From: CBDCTM01 sp965222005
GTDB lineage: Bacteria > Bacteroidota > Bacteroidia > Chitinophagales > Saprospiraceae
Length of the DNA: 64,000 nucleotides
Assembly (NCBI GenBank): GCA_965222005.1
Contig: OZ244935.1
Coordinates: 4,278,001-4,342,000 of the forward strand
Reading direction: 5' to 3'
The notes under the pieces are model-generated. The model had not been told where the DNA came from. It saw nothing but the letters and a program-made list of their open reading frames with translations, and did not search any database. Shown in pieces: positions 35,599-44,472 of this stretch. The first letter of the stretch is position 1; every line of letters begins with the position of its first letter. Position numbers and translations under genes: made by a program.

Positions 35599-36282
35599 TC
35601 AGGGTATCAAGAGTGGATGCAAAGGAGGAGACGAAATTGGCTTAAAGCGAACATTGAGCGACAAAGCCGGCAGGGGTCGATATATACTTCCCTGAAGGCC
35701 CGGCTGAATGTGCATGCTCAAGTCATCTGACACATCAAAGGTGAGCAGGTGGGCCGTCACAAAAGCCTCTACGGCCTGCAAGGTATAGATTGCAAAGAAA
35801 CCGATGTAACTCAACTCCATGTTCTTGCGGGCCTTATCGCGCAGCCTTTTCAAATCATTGGCGGAATAAAAATCAAACTCGTCATTAGTAGCTGGATCAC
35901 CATCCACCCGGTAGAGGTAAGCCTGGCGAAGTGTTCGGTATTGATCGGTATTGTGATAGATGAGGTAGCCCATAAATCCCAAGCTCCCGTAAATGACGGG
36001 GAGCCTTACGTACAGCAGTTTTTTATTATAAATTTGCCCCGCTCCCGGAAGGATCAATGAAAGCAGTACAGCCTTTTTGGGATTGGGGTAATCCGATTTA
36101 AAGAAGCGCCGGAGCAAGCCTGTTTTTGCTCTTTCCGGCTTCGGAAGGGAGTCTGTATCGACAGCAGCAGGGCCCTCTTCAAGCAGCTCAAGGCTATCCG
36201 TTTGCAGACTGTCCACCGGCTGTTGGGCAGCACAGCCCACACCCATGCTGGCAAAAAATAGCAACAGAATTGAAATCTTCAT
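35599..36282 (-). CDS. DUF5683 membrane protein downstream of parB
   Basis: The 227-residue protein has a signal-like N-terminus (MKISILLLFFASMGVGCAAQ), a Ser/Asp-rich spacer, and then the DUF5683 core with two or three membrane segments: NPKKAVLLSLILPGAGQIYN, LPVIYGSLGFMGYLIY and IGFFAIYTLQAVEAFVTAHL. The function is unknown, but the gene commonly follows parA-parB in Bacteroidota, as here (47 bp after parB). The ATG at 36282 gives a proper signal sequence; the frame extends to 36333, overlapping parB. Confidence 0.85.
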   Translation of the reverse strand: MKISILLLFFASMGVGCAAQQPVDSLQTDSLELLEEGPAAVDTDSLPKPERAKTGLLRRFFKSDYPNPKKAVLLSLILPGAGQIYNKKLLYVRLPVIYGSLGFMGYLIYHNTDQYRTLRQAYLYRVDGDPATNDEFDFYSANDLKRLRDKARKNMELSYIGFFAIYTLQAVEAFVTAHLLTFDVSDDLSMHIQPGLQGSIYRPLPALSLNVRFKPISSPPLHPLLIP

Positions 36283-36329
36283 CGATTGTTGAACGACGTA
36301 GAATGGTTTATATTTCGACAGAAAACGGC

Positions 36330-37223
36330 TCAATCCTCGATAATATCCAGCAAACGATTGAGCTCCTTGTCATTTTCAAAGTTGATGATGATCTGGCCCT
36401 TCCCCGAGCTGCTGCGCTTCATTTCAATACGTGTCTCCAACCTTTCTGACAGATTGCGCCGAACAGCTTCATAGGCTTCGGGCAACCGACTTGCGGCTTT
36501 GTTTTTGGCGGAATTGCCAGCCTCCATTGCTTTAATAGTACGTTCCAGGGCTCGCACGGAGAGTGACTCTGTCAGGCACCGGCGAAGGAGCATTAGCTGA
36601 ACAGCCGTATCCTCCACCCCTGCCAATGCACGGGCATGGCCCATTGATAATCTTTTGGTTTTAACTGCCTTTTGGGCATCAGGCGGCAACTTCAGCAGGC
36701 GTAGGTAATTGGTCACCGAGCTACGATTTTTGCCCACTCGCTGGCTCAACTCATCATGGGTAAGGCTGCACTCATCAATGAGTCGTTGATAGGTGATGGC
36801 CACTTCCATTGCGTTGAGATCCTGGCGCTGAATATTTTCGATGAGTGCCATTTCCAGCATTTCCTGATCGTTGGCACTGCGAATGTAGGCGGGCAATTCA
36901 GTGAGTTGGGCGAGCTGGGCAGCGCGCCAGCGGCGCTCTCCACTGATCAGCTGGTATTGGCGCTCACCGAGCTTACGGAGCGTAACGGGCTGTATGAGGC
37001 CGTGCACTTTGAGAGATTCTGCCAGTTCCTGCAAGGCCGCCTCACCAAACTCTTTGCGAGGCTGGTAGGGGTTGGCTTTGATCCAGGCTATCGGAATGTT
37101 TGATACTGCATCGGAGGGTTCTTTGACCAATTCCTGAGAAGTGCTTTCGGACTTTTGATCCATATTTGACAACAAAGCCCGAATCCCCAGGCCCAGTTCC
37201 TTCTTTTTTATCTTTTTTGACAT
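36330..37223 (-). CDS. parB: Chromosome-partitioning protein ParB
   Basis: This 297-residue ParB/Spo0J protein has: an N-terminal ParA-interaction segment, GLGIRALLSNM; the CTPase/ParB nuclease-like domain with IPIAWIKANPYQPRKEF and LISGERRWRAAQLA; EMALIENIQRQDLNAMEVA; a helix-turn-helix for parS binding (LTHDELSQRVGKNRSSVTNY); and a C-terminal dimerisation region with basic and acidic residues. It loads onto parS sites near the origin and works with ParA in segregation. No parS palindrome was found in this window. It follows parA by 24 bp in one operon. Confidence 0.96.
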   Translation of the reverse strand: MSKKIKKKELGLGIRALLSNMDQKSESTSQELVKEPSDAVSNIPIAWIKANPYQPRKEFGEAALQELAESLKVHGLIQPVTLRKLGERQYQLISGERRWRAAQLAQLTELPAYIRSANDQEMLEMALIENIQRQDLNAMEVAITYQRLIDECSLTHDELSQRVGKNRSSVTNYLRLLKLPPDAQKAVKTKRLSMGHARALAGVEDTAVQLMLLRRCLTESLSVRALERTIKAMEAGNSAKNKAASRLPEAYEAVRRNLSERLETRIEMKRSSSGKGQIIINFENDKELNRLLDIIED

Positions 37224-37247
37224 ACTTGATGCTTGATGATGTTGAAA

Positions 37248-38072
37248 TCAGCTAACTTTTTTTTTCACGGGAGGGTCCACGTCCTCTTTTTTTTCGGGAA
37301 ACAGCGTATCGTTGTTTTTGCGCAAAAACTCCTGGGCCAGTGTAAGGAAATTGACGGCTCCTTTGCTGGCAGCGTCATAAAGAGCTACTGGCATTTGTAA
37401 ATTGGGCGCTTCGCTGATTTTTGAATTGCGGTGGATGACGGTATCAAAAACGATTTCTTTGAAATATTCGCGCACCTCTTTGACAACGGCATTTGCCAGC
37501 CTCAGTCGGCGGTCGTACATGCTCAACAGGATGCCCTCCACCTCCAGTTCGGGGTTGAGCTGCTTGTTTACCAGGCCAATCGTATTCATCAATTTCCCCA
37601 AACCTTCCAGGGCAAAAAACTCGCATTGCACGGGTATGAGCACACTATCAGCTGCGGTAAGTGCATTGATGGTCACCAGCCCCAAAGAGGGCAGACAGTC
37701 GATAAAAATATAATCGTACTCCTCTTTTATTTTTTCAATACACTCCTTAATCACATACTCTCTTCGCCAACGATTGACCAGCTCGACCTCTGCCCCCACC
37801 AAATCGATATGGGAGGGAATCAGGGAAAGGTTGGGGGTTTGGGTTTCGATGATTGCCTCAGCGGGATCGGCATCATTTACCATGCAGTCGTATATGGTAA
37901 TGGCATCTTCATCTGCTTGTACACCTACTCCGGTAGAAGAATTGGCCTGCGGATCGGCATCGATGAGCAGCACCTTTTTTTCAAGTATAGCCAGACTGGC
38001 GGCCAGGTTGATAGCAGTGGTCGTTTTTCCAACTCCACCCTTTTGATTAGCGATCGCAACGACTTTTCCCAT
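37248..38072 (-). CDS. parA: Chromosome-partitioning ATPase ParA (Soj)
   Basis: The 274-residue ParA/MinD-type ATPase has the deviant Walker A KGGVGKTTTAINLAA at residues 10-24, the switch I/Walker A' region LLIDADPQANSSTGVG, and Walker B DYIFIDCLPSLG. It lacks an N-terminal HTH, so it is of the chromosomal Soj class. The C-terminal tail is lysine-rich (PPVKKKVS). The gene starts 5 bp after the UPF0173 gene stop and precedes parB, forming the operon UPF0173-parA-parB-DUF5683. Confidence 0.97.
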   Translation of the reverse strand: MGKVVAIANQKGGVGKTTTAINLAASLAILEKKVLLIDADPQANSSTGVGVQADEDAITIYDCMVNDADPAEAIIETQTPNLSLIPSHIDLVGAEVELVNRWRREYVIKECIEKIKEEYDYIFIDCLPSLGLVTINALTAADSVLIPVQCEFFALEGLGKLMNTIGLVNKQLNPELEVEGILLSMYDRRLRLANAVVKEVREYFKEIVFDTVIHRNSKISEAPNLQMPVALYDAASKGAVNFLTLAQEFLRKNNDTLFPEKKEDVDPPVKKKVS

Positions 38073-38077
38073 AGATT

Positions 38078-38761
38078 TTACAATTTTACACGATCCCCAA
38101 TAGCGGGGATAATCAGTTCTTTTCCCTTTTCGGCAAAGGCTGCACGAGCCGCCTGCTGATCAATAGTGATGTAACCGAAGGTATCAAAGTGGCAGCCAAC
38201 TACCTTATTACAATCCACAAAATCGCTGGCCAGCACTGCATCATTGTAGCCCATCGTGAAGTTGTCTCCAATCGGCAGGATGGCAAAATCCAGTTTGGGG
38301 CAAGTCATCGGGATGAGCTTCATATCGAGGGTGAGGGCTGTATCGCCGGCGTGATAGAAGCAGTGGTCGTCATTCCAAATCACAAAGCCACCAGGATTGC
38401 CGCCATTGCTGCCATCGGGTAGCATACTGGAATGGATGGCAGTGACGTATTTGACGGTACCAAAATCGAATTGGCAGCTGCCACCGTGATTCAACGGATG
38501 CCCTGTAAGTTCCTTTTGCTGATACCAGCTCACTACTTCATAGCCGCTAATGATCTTTGCGCCTGTACGCCGGGCAATGGATTCTGCATCCGCCACATGG
38601 TCGAGGTGACCATGCGTGAGGAGGATATAATCTGCTTCTATGCTGTCCACATCGATGTGAGACGCTTTTTCGTTGGCACTGATAAAGGGGTCGAATAATA
38701 GCTTTTTACCGCCAAATTCGGCTAAAAAACAGGCATGCCCGTAGTAGGTTAGCTGCATCAT
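38078..38761 (-). CDS. UPF0173-family metal-dependent hydrolase
   Basis: The 227-residue protein is a small metallo-beta-lactamase-fold hydrolase of the UPF0173 (YtkL) group: MMQLTYYGHACFLAEFGGKK at the N-terminus, the metal site LTHGHLDHVAD, then CFYHAGDTALTLDMKLI and ILPIGDNFTMGYNDAV, and a final H-FDTFGYI segment. The natural substrate is unknown. It is the first gene of the parA-parB operon. Upstream on the minus strand is a clear promoter (38826-38794). Start: ATG at 38761 (a second ATG follows directly). Confidence 0.92.
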   Translation of the reverse strand: MMQLTYYGHACFLAEFGGKKLLFDPFISANEKASHIDVDSIEADYILLTHGHLDHVADAESIARRTGAKIISGYEVVSWYQQKELTGHPLNHGGSCQFDFGTVKYVTAIHSSMLPDGSNGGNPGGFVIWNDDHCFYHAGDTALTLDMKLIPMTCPKLDFAILPIGDNFTMGYNDAVLASDFVDCNKVVGCHFDTFGYITIDQQAARAAFAEKGKELIIPAIGDRVKL

Positions 38762-38793
38762 TACACAAAATTTTCACTGAGAATTTGGAATAC

Positions 38794-38826
38794 CAAAGAT
38801 ACTAGCTTTTGGCCAATTCCCCCCAA
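38794..38826 (-). promoter_or_regulatory. Bacteroidota-type promoter of the UPF0173-parAB operon
   Basis: On the minus strand, TTG (38826-38824), a 22-bp spacer, and TATCTTTG (38801-38794), matching TTG-N(17-23)-TAnnTTTG, 33 bp before the start codon. Confidence 0.65.
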
Positions 38827-38960
38827 TGGCATTTGTTTTTTATTGCTTATTGCCCAAAGAAGGGGCGCCCAATATTCTGAGCACGCCTTCATTTGGCAGG
38901 GCTGCTGTGGTTTTGTGCTGTGTCAGCGCTGGTAGCTATCAGGATACCATTGGAGAGCTA

Positions 38961-41159
38961 CTAAATCTGCCTGTCTAAATTCATCACTTTTGTCCAAGCA
39001 GCTATGAAATCCTTTACGAACTTTTCCCCAGCATCAAACGAAGCGTAAACCTCCGATAAGGCACGTAATTCTGAATTTGAACCAAAGATTAAGTCAGCAC
39101 GGGTAGCTGTCCATTTTTTATTTCCGGTAGCACGGTCGGAACCTTCAAATATTTCCCCTTTTTCATCTACTGCTTTCCAGCTTGTTCCCAAATCCAGCAG
39201 ATTAACAAAGAAGTCGTTGGTTAATACTTCAGGTGCATGAGTGAATACCCCGTGTTTGGAGCCATCAAAGTTCGTGTTGAGTACACGCATACCGCCTACA
39301 AGAACGGTCATTTCAGGAGCTGTCAAAGTTAGCAATTGAGCTTTATCTACGAGCATTTGTTCGGTAATGGCGGCACAATTTTCCTTCTTATAATTTCGAA
39401 AACCATCTACCATTGGCTCAAGTACTTCAAAAGATTCCAAGTCCGTTTGCTCCAACGTAGCGTCACCCCGAGCCGGAGTAAACGAAACCTTATGAGCCCA
39501 ACCCCCCTTTTTAGCTGCATGTTCAATAGCTGCTGCACCACCAAGTACAATTAAATCTGCCATCGAAATGGCTTTGCCAGATTGATTGCCATTAAATTCT
39601 TGCTCAATAGCTTGTAATTGGGCCAAAACCTTCTTCAATTGTATCGGATTATTCACTTCCCAATTGTTTTGGGGAGCAAAGCGAATACGAGCTCCATTGG
39701 CACCTCCACGTTTATCAGAGCCACGGAAAGTAGAGGCAGAAGCCCAAGCCGTTGCGACTAATTCTGCAACGCTTAATCCTGATGCCAGGATTTTATTTTT
39801 TAAATCGGCGATGTCCTCATCATTGACCAGCCCATAGGTAATTGGAGGAATAGGATCTTGCCAAATCAATACTTCGGCAGGAACGTCCTTGCCAAGATAG
39901 CAGGCTCGTGGCCCCATATCGCGGTGGGTTAACTTAAACCATGCTCTTGCAAAAGTATCAGCAAACTCATCAGGGTTTTCATAAAAACGTCTTGAAATAG
40001 GCGCATAAATCGGATCCAACCTTAGTGCCATATCAGCGGTAGTCATTATGGGAGCATGGCGCTTGGAGGGGTCATGTGCATCCGGGACGGAAGCATCGGC
40101 ATGCTCACCTACAGCCTCCCACTGCCAGGCACCAGCAGGGCTTTTCACCAAATTCCATTCATAAGCAAACAAGGTTTCAAAATAACTATTGTCCCATTGG
40201 ATTGGAGTAGGCGTCCAGGCACCTTCAATGCCACTGGTGATAGTATCACTGCCTTTACCCGTACCAAAACTGTTTTTCCACCCTTTGCCTTGTTCTTCAA
40301 TGCCAGCGGCTTCTGGTTCCAGGCCCACATATGCTGGGTCACCTGCACCGTGACACTTCCCAAAGGTATGGCCTCCGGCAATTAAGGCCACGGTTTCTTC
40401 ATCATTCATAGCCATACGGGCAAATGTTTCACGAATGTCTTTGCCAGAAGCTATAATATTAGGCTCTCCATTGGGCCCTTCCGGATTCACATAAATTAAA
40501 CCCATTTGCACCGCAGCTAAGGGATTTTCCAGATTGCGGTCGCCTGTGTACCGTTTATCACCCAGCCATTCTGTCTCTGCTCCCCAATAAATATCTTCTT
40601 CCGGATGCCAAATATCTTCACGGCCACCTGCAAAACCAAAAGTTTCAAAACCCATCGACTCTAAAGCACAGTTGCCTGCCAAAATCATTAAATCTGCCCA
40701 AGAAATGCTTTTGCCATACTTCTGCTTTACCGGCCAAAGTAGCATACGAGCCTTATCAAGGTTGCCATTATCTGGCCAACTGTTTACAGGAGCAAATCGT
40801 TGATTGCCGGTATTGGCACCCCCACGGCCGTCAGCAATCCGATAAGTTCCTGCACTATGCCATGCCATACGGATAAATAGAGGACCGTAATGCCCGTAAT
40901 CGGCAGGCCACCAGTCTTGTGAGTTGGTCATTAACTCATGAATGTCCTTTTTTATAGCATCCAAATTTAATTTTTTAAATGCTTCAGCATAGTCAAAATC
41001 TTCATCCATTGGGTTGGATAAAGAGGAATGCTGACGAAGAATGTTGAGGTTCAATCGATTGGGCCACCAATCTTTGTTAGTTGTGCCACCGCCGGTTTTT
41101 TGCGTTCCTTGCCCGTTGTGAAATGGGCATTTGCTTTCATTGGAATTGCTATTATCCAT
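38961..41159 (-). CDS. katG: Catalase-peroxidase KatG
   Basis: The 732-residue bifunctional heme enzyme decomposes hydrogen peroxide. The N-terminal domain has the distal Arg-Trp-His set (LFIRMAWHSAGTYR), the Tyr of the Met-Tyr-Trp adduct (LIYVNPEGPNG), the Met (ARMAMNDEE), and the proximal His (ALIAGGHTFGKCHG). The C-terminal, heme-free duplicated domain begins near residue 430 (ELVATAWASASTFRGSDKRG). All residues for catalase activity are present. It is divergent from oxyR, and the shared 102-bp intergenic region carries overlapping promoters, indicating OxyR control. Confidence 0.97.
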   Translation of the reverse strand: MDNSNSNESKCPFHNGQGTQKTGGGTTNKDWWPNRLNLNILRQHSSLSNPMDEDFDYAEAFKKLNLDAIKKDIHELMTNSQDWWPADYGHYGPLFIRMAWHSAGTYRIADGRGGANTGNQRFAPVNSWPDNGNLDKARMLLWPVKQKYGKSISWADLMILAGNCALESMGFETFGFAGGREDIWHPEEDIYWGAETEWLGDKRYTGDRNLENPLAAVQMGLIYVNPEGPNGEPNIIASGKDIRETFARMAMNDEETVALIAGGHTFGKCHGAGDPAYVGLEPEAAGIEEQGKGWKNSFGTGKGSDTITSGIEGAWTPTPIQWDNSYFETLFAYEWNLVKSPAGAWQWEAVGEHADASVPDAHDPSKRHAPIMTTADMALRLDPIYAPISRRFYENPDEFADTFARAWFKLTHRDMGPRACYLGKDVPAEVLIWQDPIPPITYGLVNDEDIADLKNKILASGLSVAELVATAWASASTFRGSDKRGGANGARIRFAPQNNWEVNNPIQLKKVLAQLQAIEQEFNGNQSGKAISMADLIVLGGAAAIEHAAKKGGWAHKVSFTPARGDATLEQTDLESFEVLEPMVDGFRNYKKENCAAITEQMLVDKAQLLTLTAPEMTVLVGGMRVLNTNFDGSKHGVFTHAPEVLTNDFFVNLLDLGTSWKAVDEKGEIFEGSDRATGNKKWTATRADLIFGSNSELRALSEVYASFDAGEKFVKDFIAAWTKVMNLDRQI

Positions 41160-41197
41160 ATTGTATTCTTTTGTGTGGTTAACAATGAGTGTGGTCG

Positions 41198-41227
41198 CAA
41201 AAATAGTTGGTATATTTGATTGACAAA
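41198..41227 (-). promoter_or_regulatory. katG promoter (minus strand)
   Basis: On the minus strand, TTTG (41227-41224), an 18-bp spacer, and TATTTTTG (41205-41198). The predicted transcript starts about 30 bp before the katG ATG. Confidence 0.65.
41211..41218 (+). promoter_or_regulatory. -7 element of oxyR, inside the katG promoter spacer
   Basis: TATATTTG on the plus strand matches the -7 consensus 44 bp upstream of the oxyR ATG. It lies within the katG promoter spacer, so an OxyR dimer bound here would contact both promoters. No convincing -33 TTG was seen for this direction. Confidence 0.45.
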
Positions 41228-41261
41228 AACGATATTTTCAATAGAAATATTGACACAGTAA

Positions 41262-42197
41262 ATGAACTTACAACAAATAAAATACATACTTGCCGTAAAG
41301 GAATTGGAGACTTTTGGTTTGGCTGCCCACAAATGCTTTGTTACCCAATCCACTTTAAGCACGATGATAGGAAGGTTTGAAGAGGAAATAGGGATAAAAA
41401 TTTTTGACCGCAAGACCAAACCGGTTTCGGTTACCAAAGAAGGGGAAAGGCTTATTCAGCAATTGAGATTAATTTCAAAAGAAGTGAAGACTCTGTACGA
41501 ACTGGTGCAATTGCTTAAAGGAGAATTATCGGGCTCCTTACACATAGGAATCATACCCACGGTTGCTCCTTATATATTACCGGAATTCCTAAATGATTTT
41601 GCCGAAAAGTTGCCAAACATTTTATTTACAGTAAGCGAAATGACTACCCGCACCATAATAGATTTATTGCGAAAAAGAGAGTTGGACATTGGCATTTTGG
41701 CTATTCCTCTCAGTCGGTCAGAATTGGTAGAAATACCCTTGTACAATGAGTCATTTGTTCTATATGATTGCACGGATGAAAACACAAAGGATTATTCCAA
41801 TCTAGAGAATATAGATTTCAATAAATTTTGGCTTCTGGAAGAAGGGCATTGCCTGAGTAACCAGATAAAAAGCATTTGCGATTTTGATAATTGCAAAGAC
41901 AAGGCAGATATCAATTTCAATTTTAGAGCCGGCTCTATAGATAGTTTAATTCGCTTTGTCAAAATCAACAGAGGAATTACGATGTTGCCCTATTTGGCTT
42001 CTTTAGATCTCACCCCAAAAGAACGTAAAAAAGTTAAGTATTTTAATCCCCCTGTACCGACAAGAAGTATAGGGCTGGTGGTCCACAAGCATTTTGTCAA
42101 AAAGCAGCTCCTAAATTTACTACAAACAGAAATCCAGCATAAAATTTCACCCAGGCTGCATGCCAATTTTAAAGAGTTTGTGGTTTCTCCTTTATGA
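41262..42197 (+). CDS. oxyR: Peroxide-responsive LysR-family regulator OxyR
   Basis: The 311-residue LysR-type regulator has the N-terminal HTH (residues 1-60, IKYILAVKELETFGLAAHKC and TQSTLSTMIGRFEEEIG) and a substrate-binding-like domain that contains the OxyR redox pair. C197 in LLEEGHCLSNQ and C206 in IKSIC are nine residues apart, exactly as E. coli C199 and C208. Oxidation to a disulfide by peroxide activates DNA binding. Divergent katG is the likely target. The 119-bp region after the gene holds a 13-bp palindrome at 42202-42214. Confidence 0.95.
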   Translation: MNLQQIKYILAVKELETFGLAAHKCFVTQSTLSTMIGRFEEEIGIKIFDRKTKPVSVTKEGERLIQQLRLISKEVKTLYELVQLLKGELSGSLHIGIIPTVAPYILPEFLNDFAEKLPNILFTVSEMTTRTIIDLLRKRELDIGILAIPLSRSELVEIPLYNESFVLYDCTDENTKDYSNLENIDFNKFWLLEEGHCLSNQIKSICDFDNCKDKADINFNFRAGSIDSLIRFVKINRGITMLPYLASLDLTPKERKKVKYFNPPVPTRSIGLVVHKHFVKKQLLNLLQTEIQHKISPRLHANFKEFVVSPL

Positions 42198-42201
42198 ATT
42201 G

Positions 42202-42214
42202 CCACAAATTGTGG
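42202..42214. repeat. Perfect dyad CCACAA-A-TTGTGG
   Basis: Six-base arms (42202-42207 and 42209-42214) are exact reverse complements around one base, 5 bp after the oxyR stop. It is too tight to form a hairpin, so an operator-like role for the following DUF2024 gene is possible. Confidence 0.5.
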
Positions 42215-42315
42215 GCTATAAAAGCTCATTCCCGGCAAGTTCAGGTAGCAGAGAACCTACCAATTTTGTAAATTTGACGACTTCCAATTCCTAATGAAAA
42301 ATTAAATTCACAAAT

Positions 42316-42711
42316 ATGCTAGTGAGTGTTTGGGATACCTATGTGAGAAAGAAGGATGGTGCTGTCATGCATTTTGATATCATCGTAGCTGATGACCTAC
42401 AGGATGCAGATACTATTTATACATTTGGCAAAACGTACCTGGCTTCCAAGGGGGAAGAGGGCCAATTGGCCAGCCAACAATGCCAGTTTTGCCACATCGA
42501 ATCGCCCTCTGCCGAGGTGATCTCAGCCATCAACAGGCAGGGCTACTACATTTTGGAGATGGATGACATCCCCGCTGAGCTGCCTCAAAACCCTAGCCGC
42601 CGCGATCTCATCCTCCACCTCCGGGCACATTCAGCCACTCATCGCTTTGCCAATTTTAGAGCTACTTCCTCTGACCGATTGCTGGAAATGGTACATGAGC
42701 TCACAAAATAA
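42316..42711 (+). CDS. DUF2024-family protein
   Basis: The first ~90 of 131 residues match the DUF2024 pattern: VSVWDTYVRKKDGAVMHFDI, IYTFGKTYLASKGEEG, CQFCHIESPSAEVISAI and NRQGYYILEMDDIP. The family is normally about 85-90 residues; here a ~40-residue tail (after PQNPSRRDL) is added. The function is unknown; CxxC at residues about 56-59 could bind metal. A -7-like box TAAATTTG (42269-42276) is 40 bp upstream. The end overlaps the next gene by 17 bp. Confidence 0.85.
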   Translation: MLVSVWDTYVRKKDGAVMHFDIIVADDLQDADTIYTFGKTYLASKGEEGQLASQQCQFCHIESPSAEVISAINRQGYYILEMDDIPAELPQNPSRRDLILHLRAHSATHRFANFRATSSDRLLEMVHELTK

Positions 42712-43828
42712 TACAATCAAAAAGCCAGTCAGAATTTTAGGCTATTTGCTTATCGGCAGCCTGTTGCTGCTGCTATTTGCTCTAATCGGCGAAATCATTG
42801 CCCGACAAGATTCGCGCTATGCCCGCCCCGCTTATGAATACGACCCGCAGCTCATCTGGCGCCTCAAACGAAATCACTGCAGTCCTGCTCTGTATGCAAT
42901 GGGCAAGATAGAGCCGGTGCGGAAATTTGAGTTGAGATTCAATAAAAGCGGCTTCAGAGGTCCCAATTTTTCCGACCCTTCTGATAAAACGAGAATTGTA
43001 ATTCTGGGCGATTCTTATACGGCCGGACTTGATTATCCGGAAGAAGACTTATTTACCTCTCTTTTGGAAAACCAGTTAAATAAAGGAAGTTCCCAATTCG
43101 AAGTCCTCAATGTCAGCTGTCCTGCCTGGGGAACTGATCAGCAGTACATATATTGGATCAATGAGGGCTTGCAACTGCAGGCTGATTACTTGATACTGAT
43201 GATGTCGCCCAATGATATACGGGAAACGTACAACAAAAGGCTTTGCACAATTGAAGACGATGGCCAACTGAAAATCACCAAGGCCCATATTCCCTTTGTG
43301 GACCGGTGGGGGTGGAAATTAGCCAATTGGTCAAGCTTGTATCAGTTCATGCAACACAAGTGGTTTTACACCCGGTATGGCAATTTTATGCGGATGTACC
43401 AGTATTTTCCAGTACATTATGGGCAGGGAGATTCCCTCAGTTGGGACATGCCGCTTTTTGCAAAGGATACCCCCCAAGAGGTAGAGGCCTCTTACCAATT
43501 GATTGAACAATTGCTGATCCGTTTTCAAAAAAGCTGTGCAACATCGGGAACCGTCTTGCTCATTGGCTTGCTTCCCGCCAAGATCGAATTCGATGGCCGA
43601 CTCAACAATACCAGCGGTTACGAGGCAGGCAGTGTGGCCAGCAGATTAACACACATCACTCAAAAGCATGCGTTGCATTTTTCCAATTTATATCAAAAAG
43701 CCCTCACGCTACCAAATGATCCAGCAGAGTTGTACATCAGTTGGGAGTTTCATTTCAATAAAGAAGGGCATATTTTTGTAGCCAGGGAATTGGCCAAATT
43801 GCTAAAAGCAGAGCTGAGGCAGCAATAA
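42695..43828 (+). CDS. Membrane-anchored SGNH/GDSL hydrolase
   Basis: 377 residues with one N-terminal membrane helix (about residues 13-34) and an extracytoplasmic SGNH domain. Block I is ILGDS107YTAGLDYP with the nucleophile Ser, block III is MSPNDIRETYNKR, and the C-terminal catalytic Asp/His region is ...EFHFNKEGH. Such enzymes deacylate or acylate surface glycans or lipids; the substrate is unknown. The start at 42695 overlaps the DUF2024 gene by 17 bp, which suggests coupling. The frame is open back to 42563 but earlier starts lie inside the DUF2024 gene. Confidence 0.88.
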   Translation: MSSQNNTIKKPVRILGYLLIGSLLLLLFALIGEIIARQDSRYARPAYEYDPQLIWRLKRNHCSPALYAMGKIEPVRKFELRFNKSGFRGPNFSDPSDKTRIVILGDSYTAGLDYPEEDLFTSLLENQLNKGSSQFEVLNVSCPAWGTDQQYIYWINEGLQLQADYLILMMSPNDIRETYNKRLCTIEDDGQLKITKAHIPFVDRWGWKLANWSSLYQFMQHKWFYTRYGNFMRMYQYFPVHYGQGDSLSWDMPLFAKDTPQEVEASYQLIEQLLIRFQKSCATSGTVLLIGLLPAKIEFDGRLNNTSGYEAGSVASRLTHITQKHALHFSNLYQKALTLPNDPAELYISWEFHFNKEGHIFVARELAKLLKAELRQQ

Positions 43829-43875
43829 GGCTGCTACATCCTGGGTTCTTTTTTTTACAATCAAAATCCATCGCC

Positions 43876-44388
43876 ATGCAATTTATGCACTTCTCCATTA
43901 TCTACTTTTTTGCTAGCGTCAGCCTCGCTGCGCAATCCGATAGTCTGCAAACTGCCATCAACCAGCAGGTATGGATTCCCTTTATCAACAGTTATCAAAA
44001 ACTGGATGTTCAGGGGTTTATGGATGTACACACGGATGATGTGGTACGGATAAGCCGTAGTGGCAACTCCATTCGACTGGGTGATGAGTACGATCAAAGT
44101 CAGCGAGCCAGTGCCATGCGCAATGCCGAGCGAAAGGCTAAAAGGAGCATTGAGTTGCGCTTTTTGGAGCGCATCGCCAGGGAGGAGGTAGCCTTTGAAG
44201 TGGGCTACTATAAGGTATTGTACCAACTGCCGGACAAGCCGACATCTACTTTTTACGGCAAGTTTCATGTGCTGCTCAAGCAAATCGATGGGCGCTGGAA
44301 AATTTATATGGATTCCGATATAAATTTGCCTAAAGATTTTAGCGAAGAGCAGTTTCAGGCTGCCCGGGCTCTTCTGATGGCAGAGTAA
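43876..44388 (+). CDS. Secreted NTF2-like (SnoaL/DUF4440) protein
   Basis: The 170-residue protein has a signal peptide (MQFMHFSIIYFFASVSLAAQ) and an NTF2-like alpha+beta cone: WIPFINSYQKLDVQGFMDVH at the N-terminal helix, then HTDDVVRISRSG, and the C-terminal strand YGKFHVLLKQIDGRWKIYMD. This fold is used by many small periplasmic proteins, and no catalytic set is evident. It is 47 bp after the SGNH gene and may be in the same transcript. A two-way hairpin terminator lies just past its stop. Confidence 0.8.
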   Translation: MQFMHFSIIYFFASVSLAAQSDSLQTAINQQVWIPFINSYQKLDVQGFMDVHTDDVVRISRSGNSIRLGDEYDQSQRASAMRNAERKAKRSIELRFLERIAREEVAFEVGYYKVLYQLPDKPTSTFYGKFHVLLKQIDGRWKIYMDSDINLPKDFSEEQFQAARALLMAE

Positions 44389-44427
44389 AAAATAACGGCT
44401 ATTAGGAACGATTCCCCAATAGCCGTT
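44388..44427 (-). terminator. Intrinsic terminator (mainly for the minus-strand HYR gene)
   Basis: The stem AACGGCTATT (44394-44403)/AATAGCCGTT (44418-44427) is perfect over 10 bp. Read on the minus strand it is followed by TATTTTTTA, a good T tract, so it terminates the 44473-49419 gene. On the plus strand the tail is weak, but the hairpin may also limit read-through from the NTF2-like gene. Confidence 0.85.
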
Positions 44428-44472
44428 TACTATAACACTGCTAATCTTTAATTATCCCTCAAGGCTTAGTAC

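Noticed and set aside
40425..40432. Half parS-like sequence TGTTTCAC inside katG
   Set aside because: The other half does not follow the parS palindrome (GTGAAACA is absent), so it is a chance match; no parS was found in the window.
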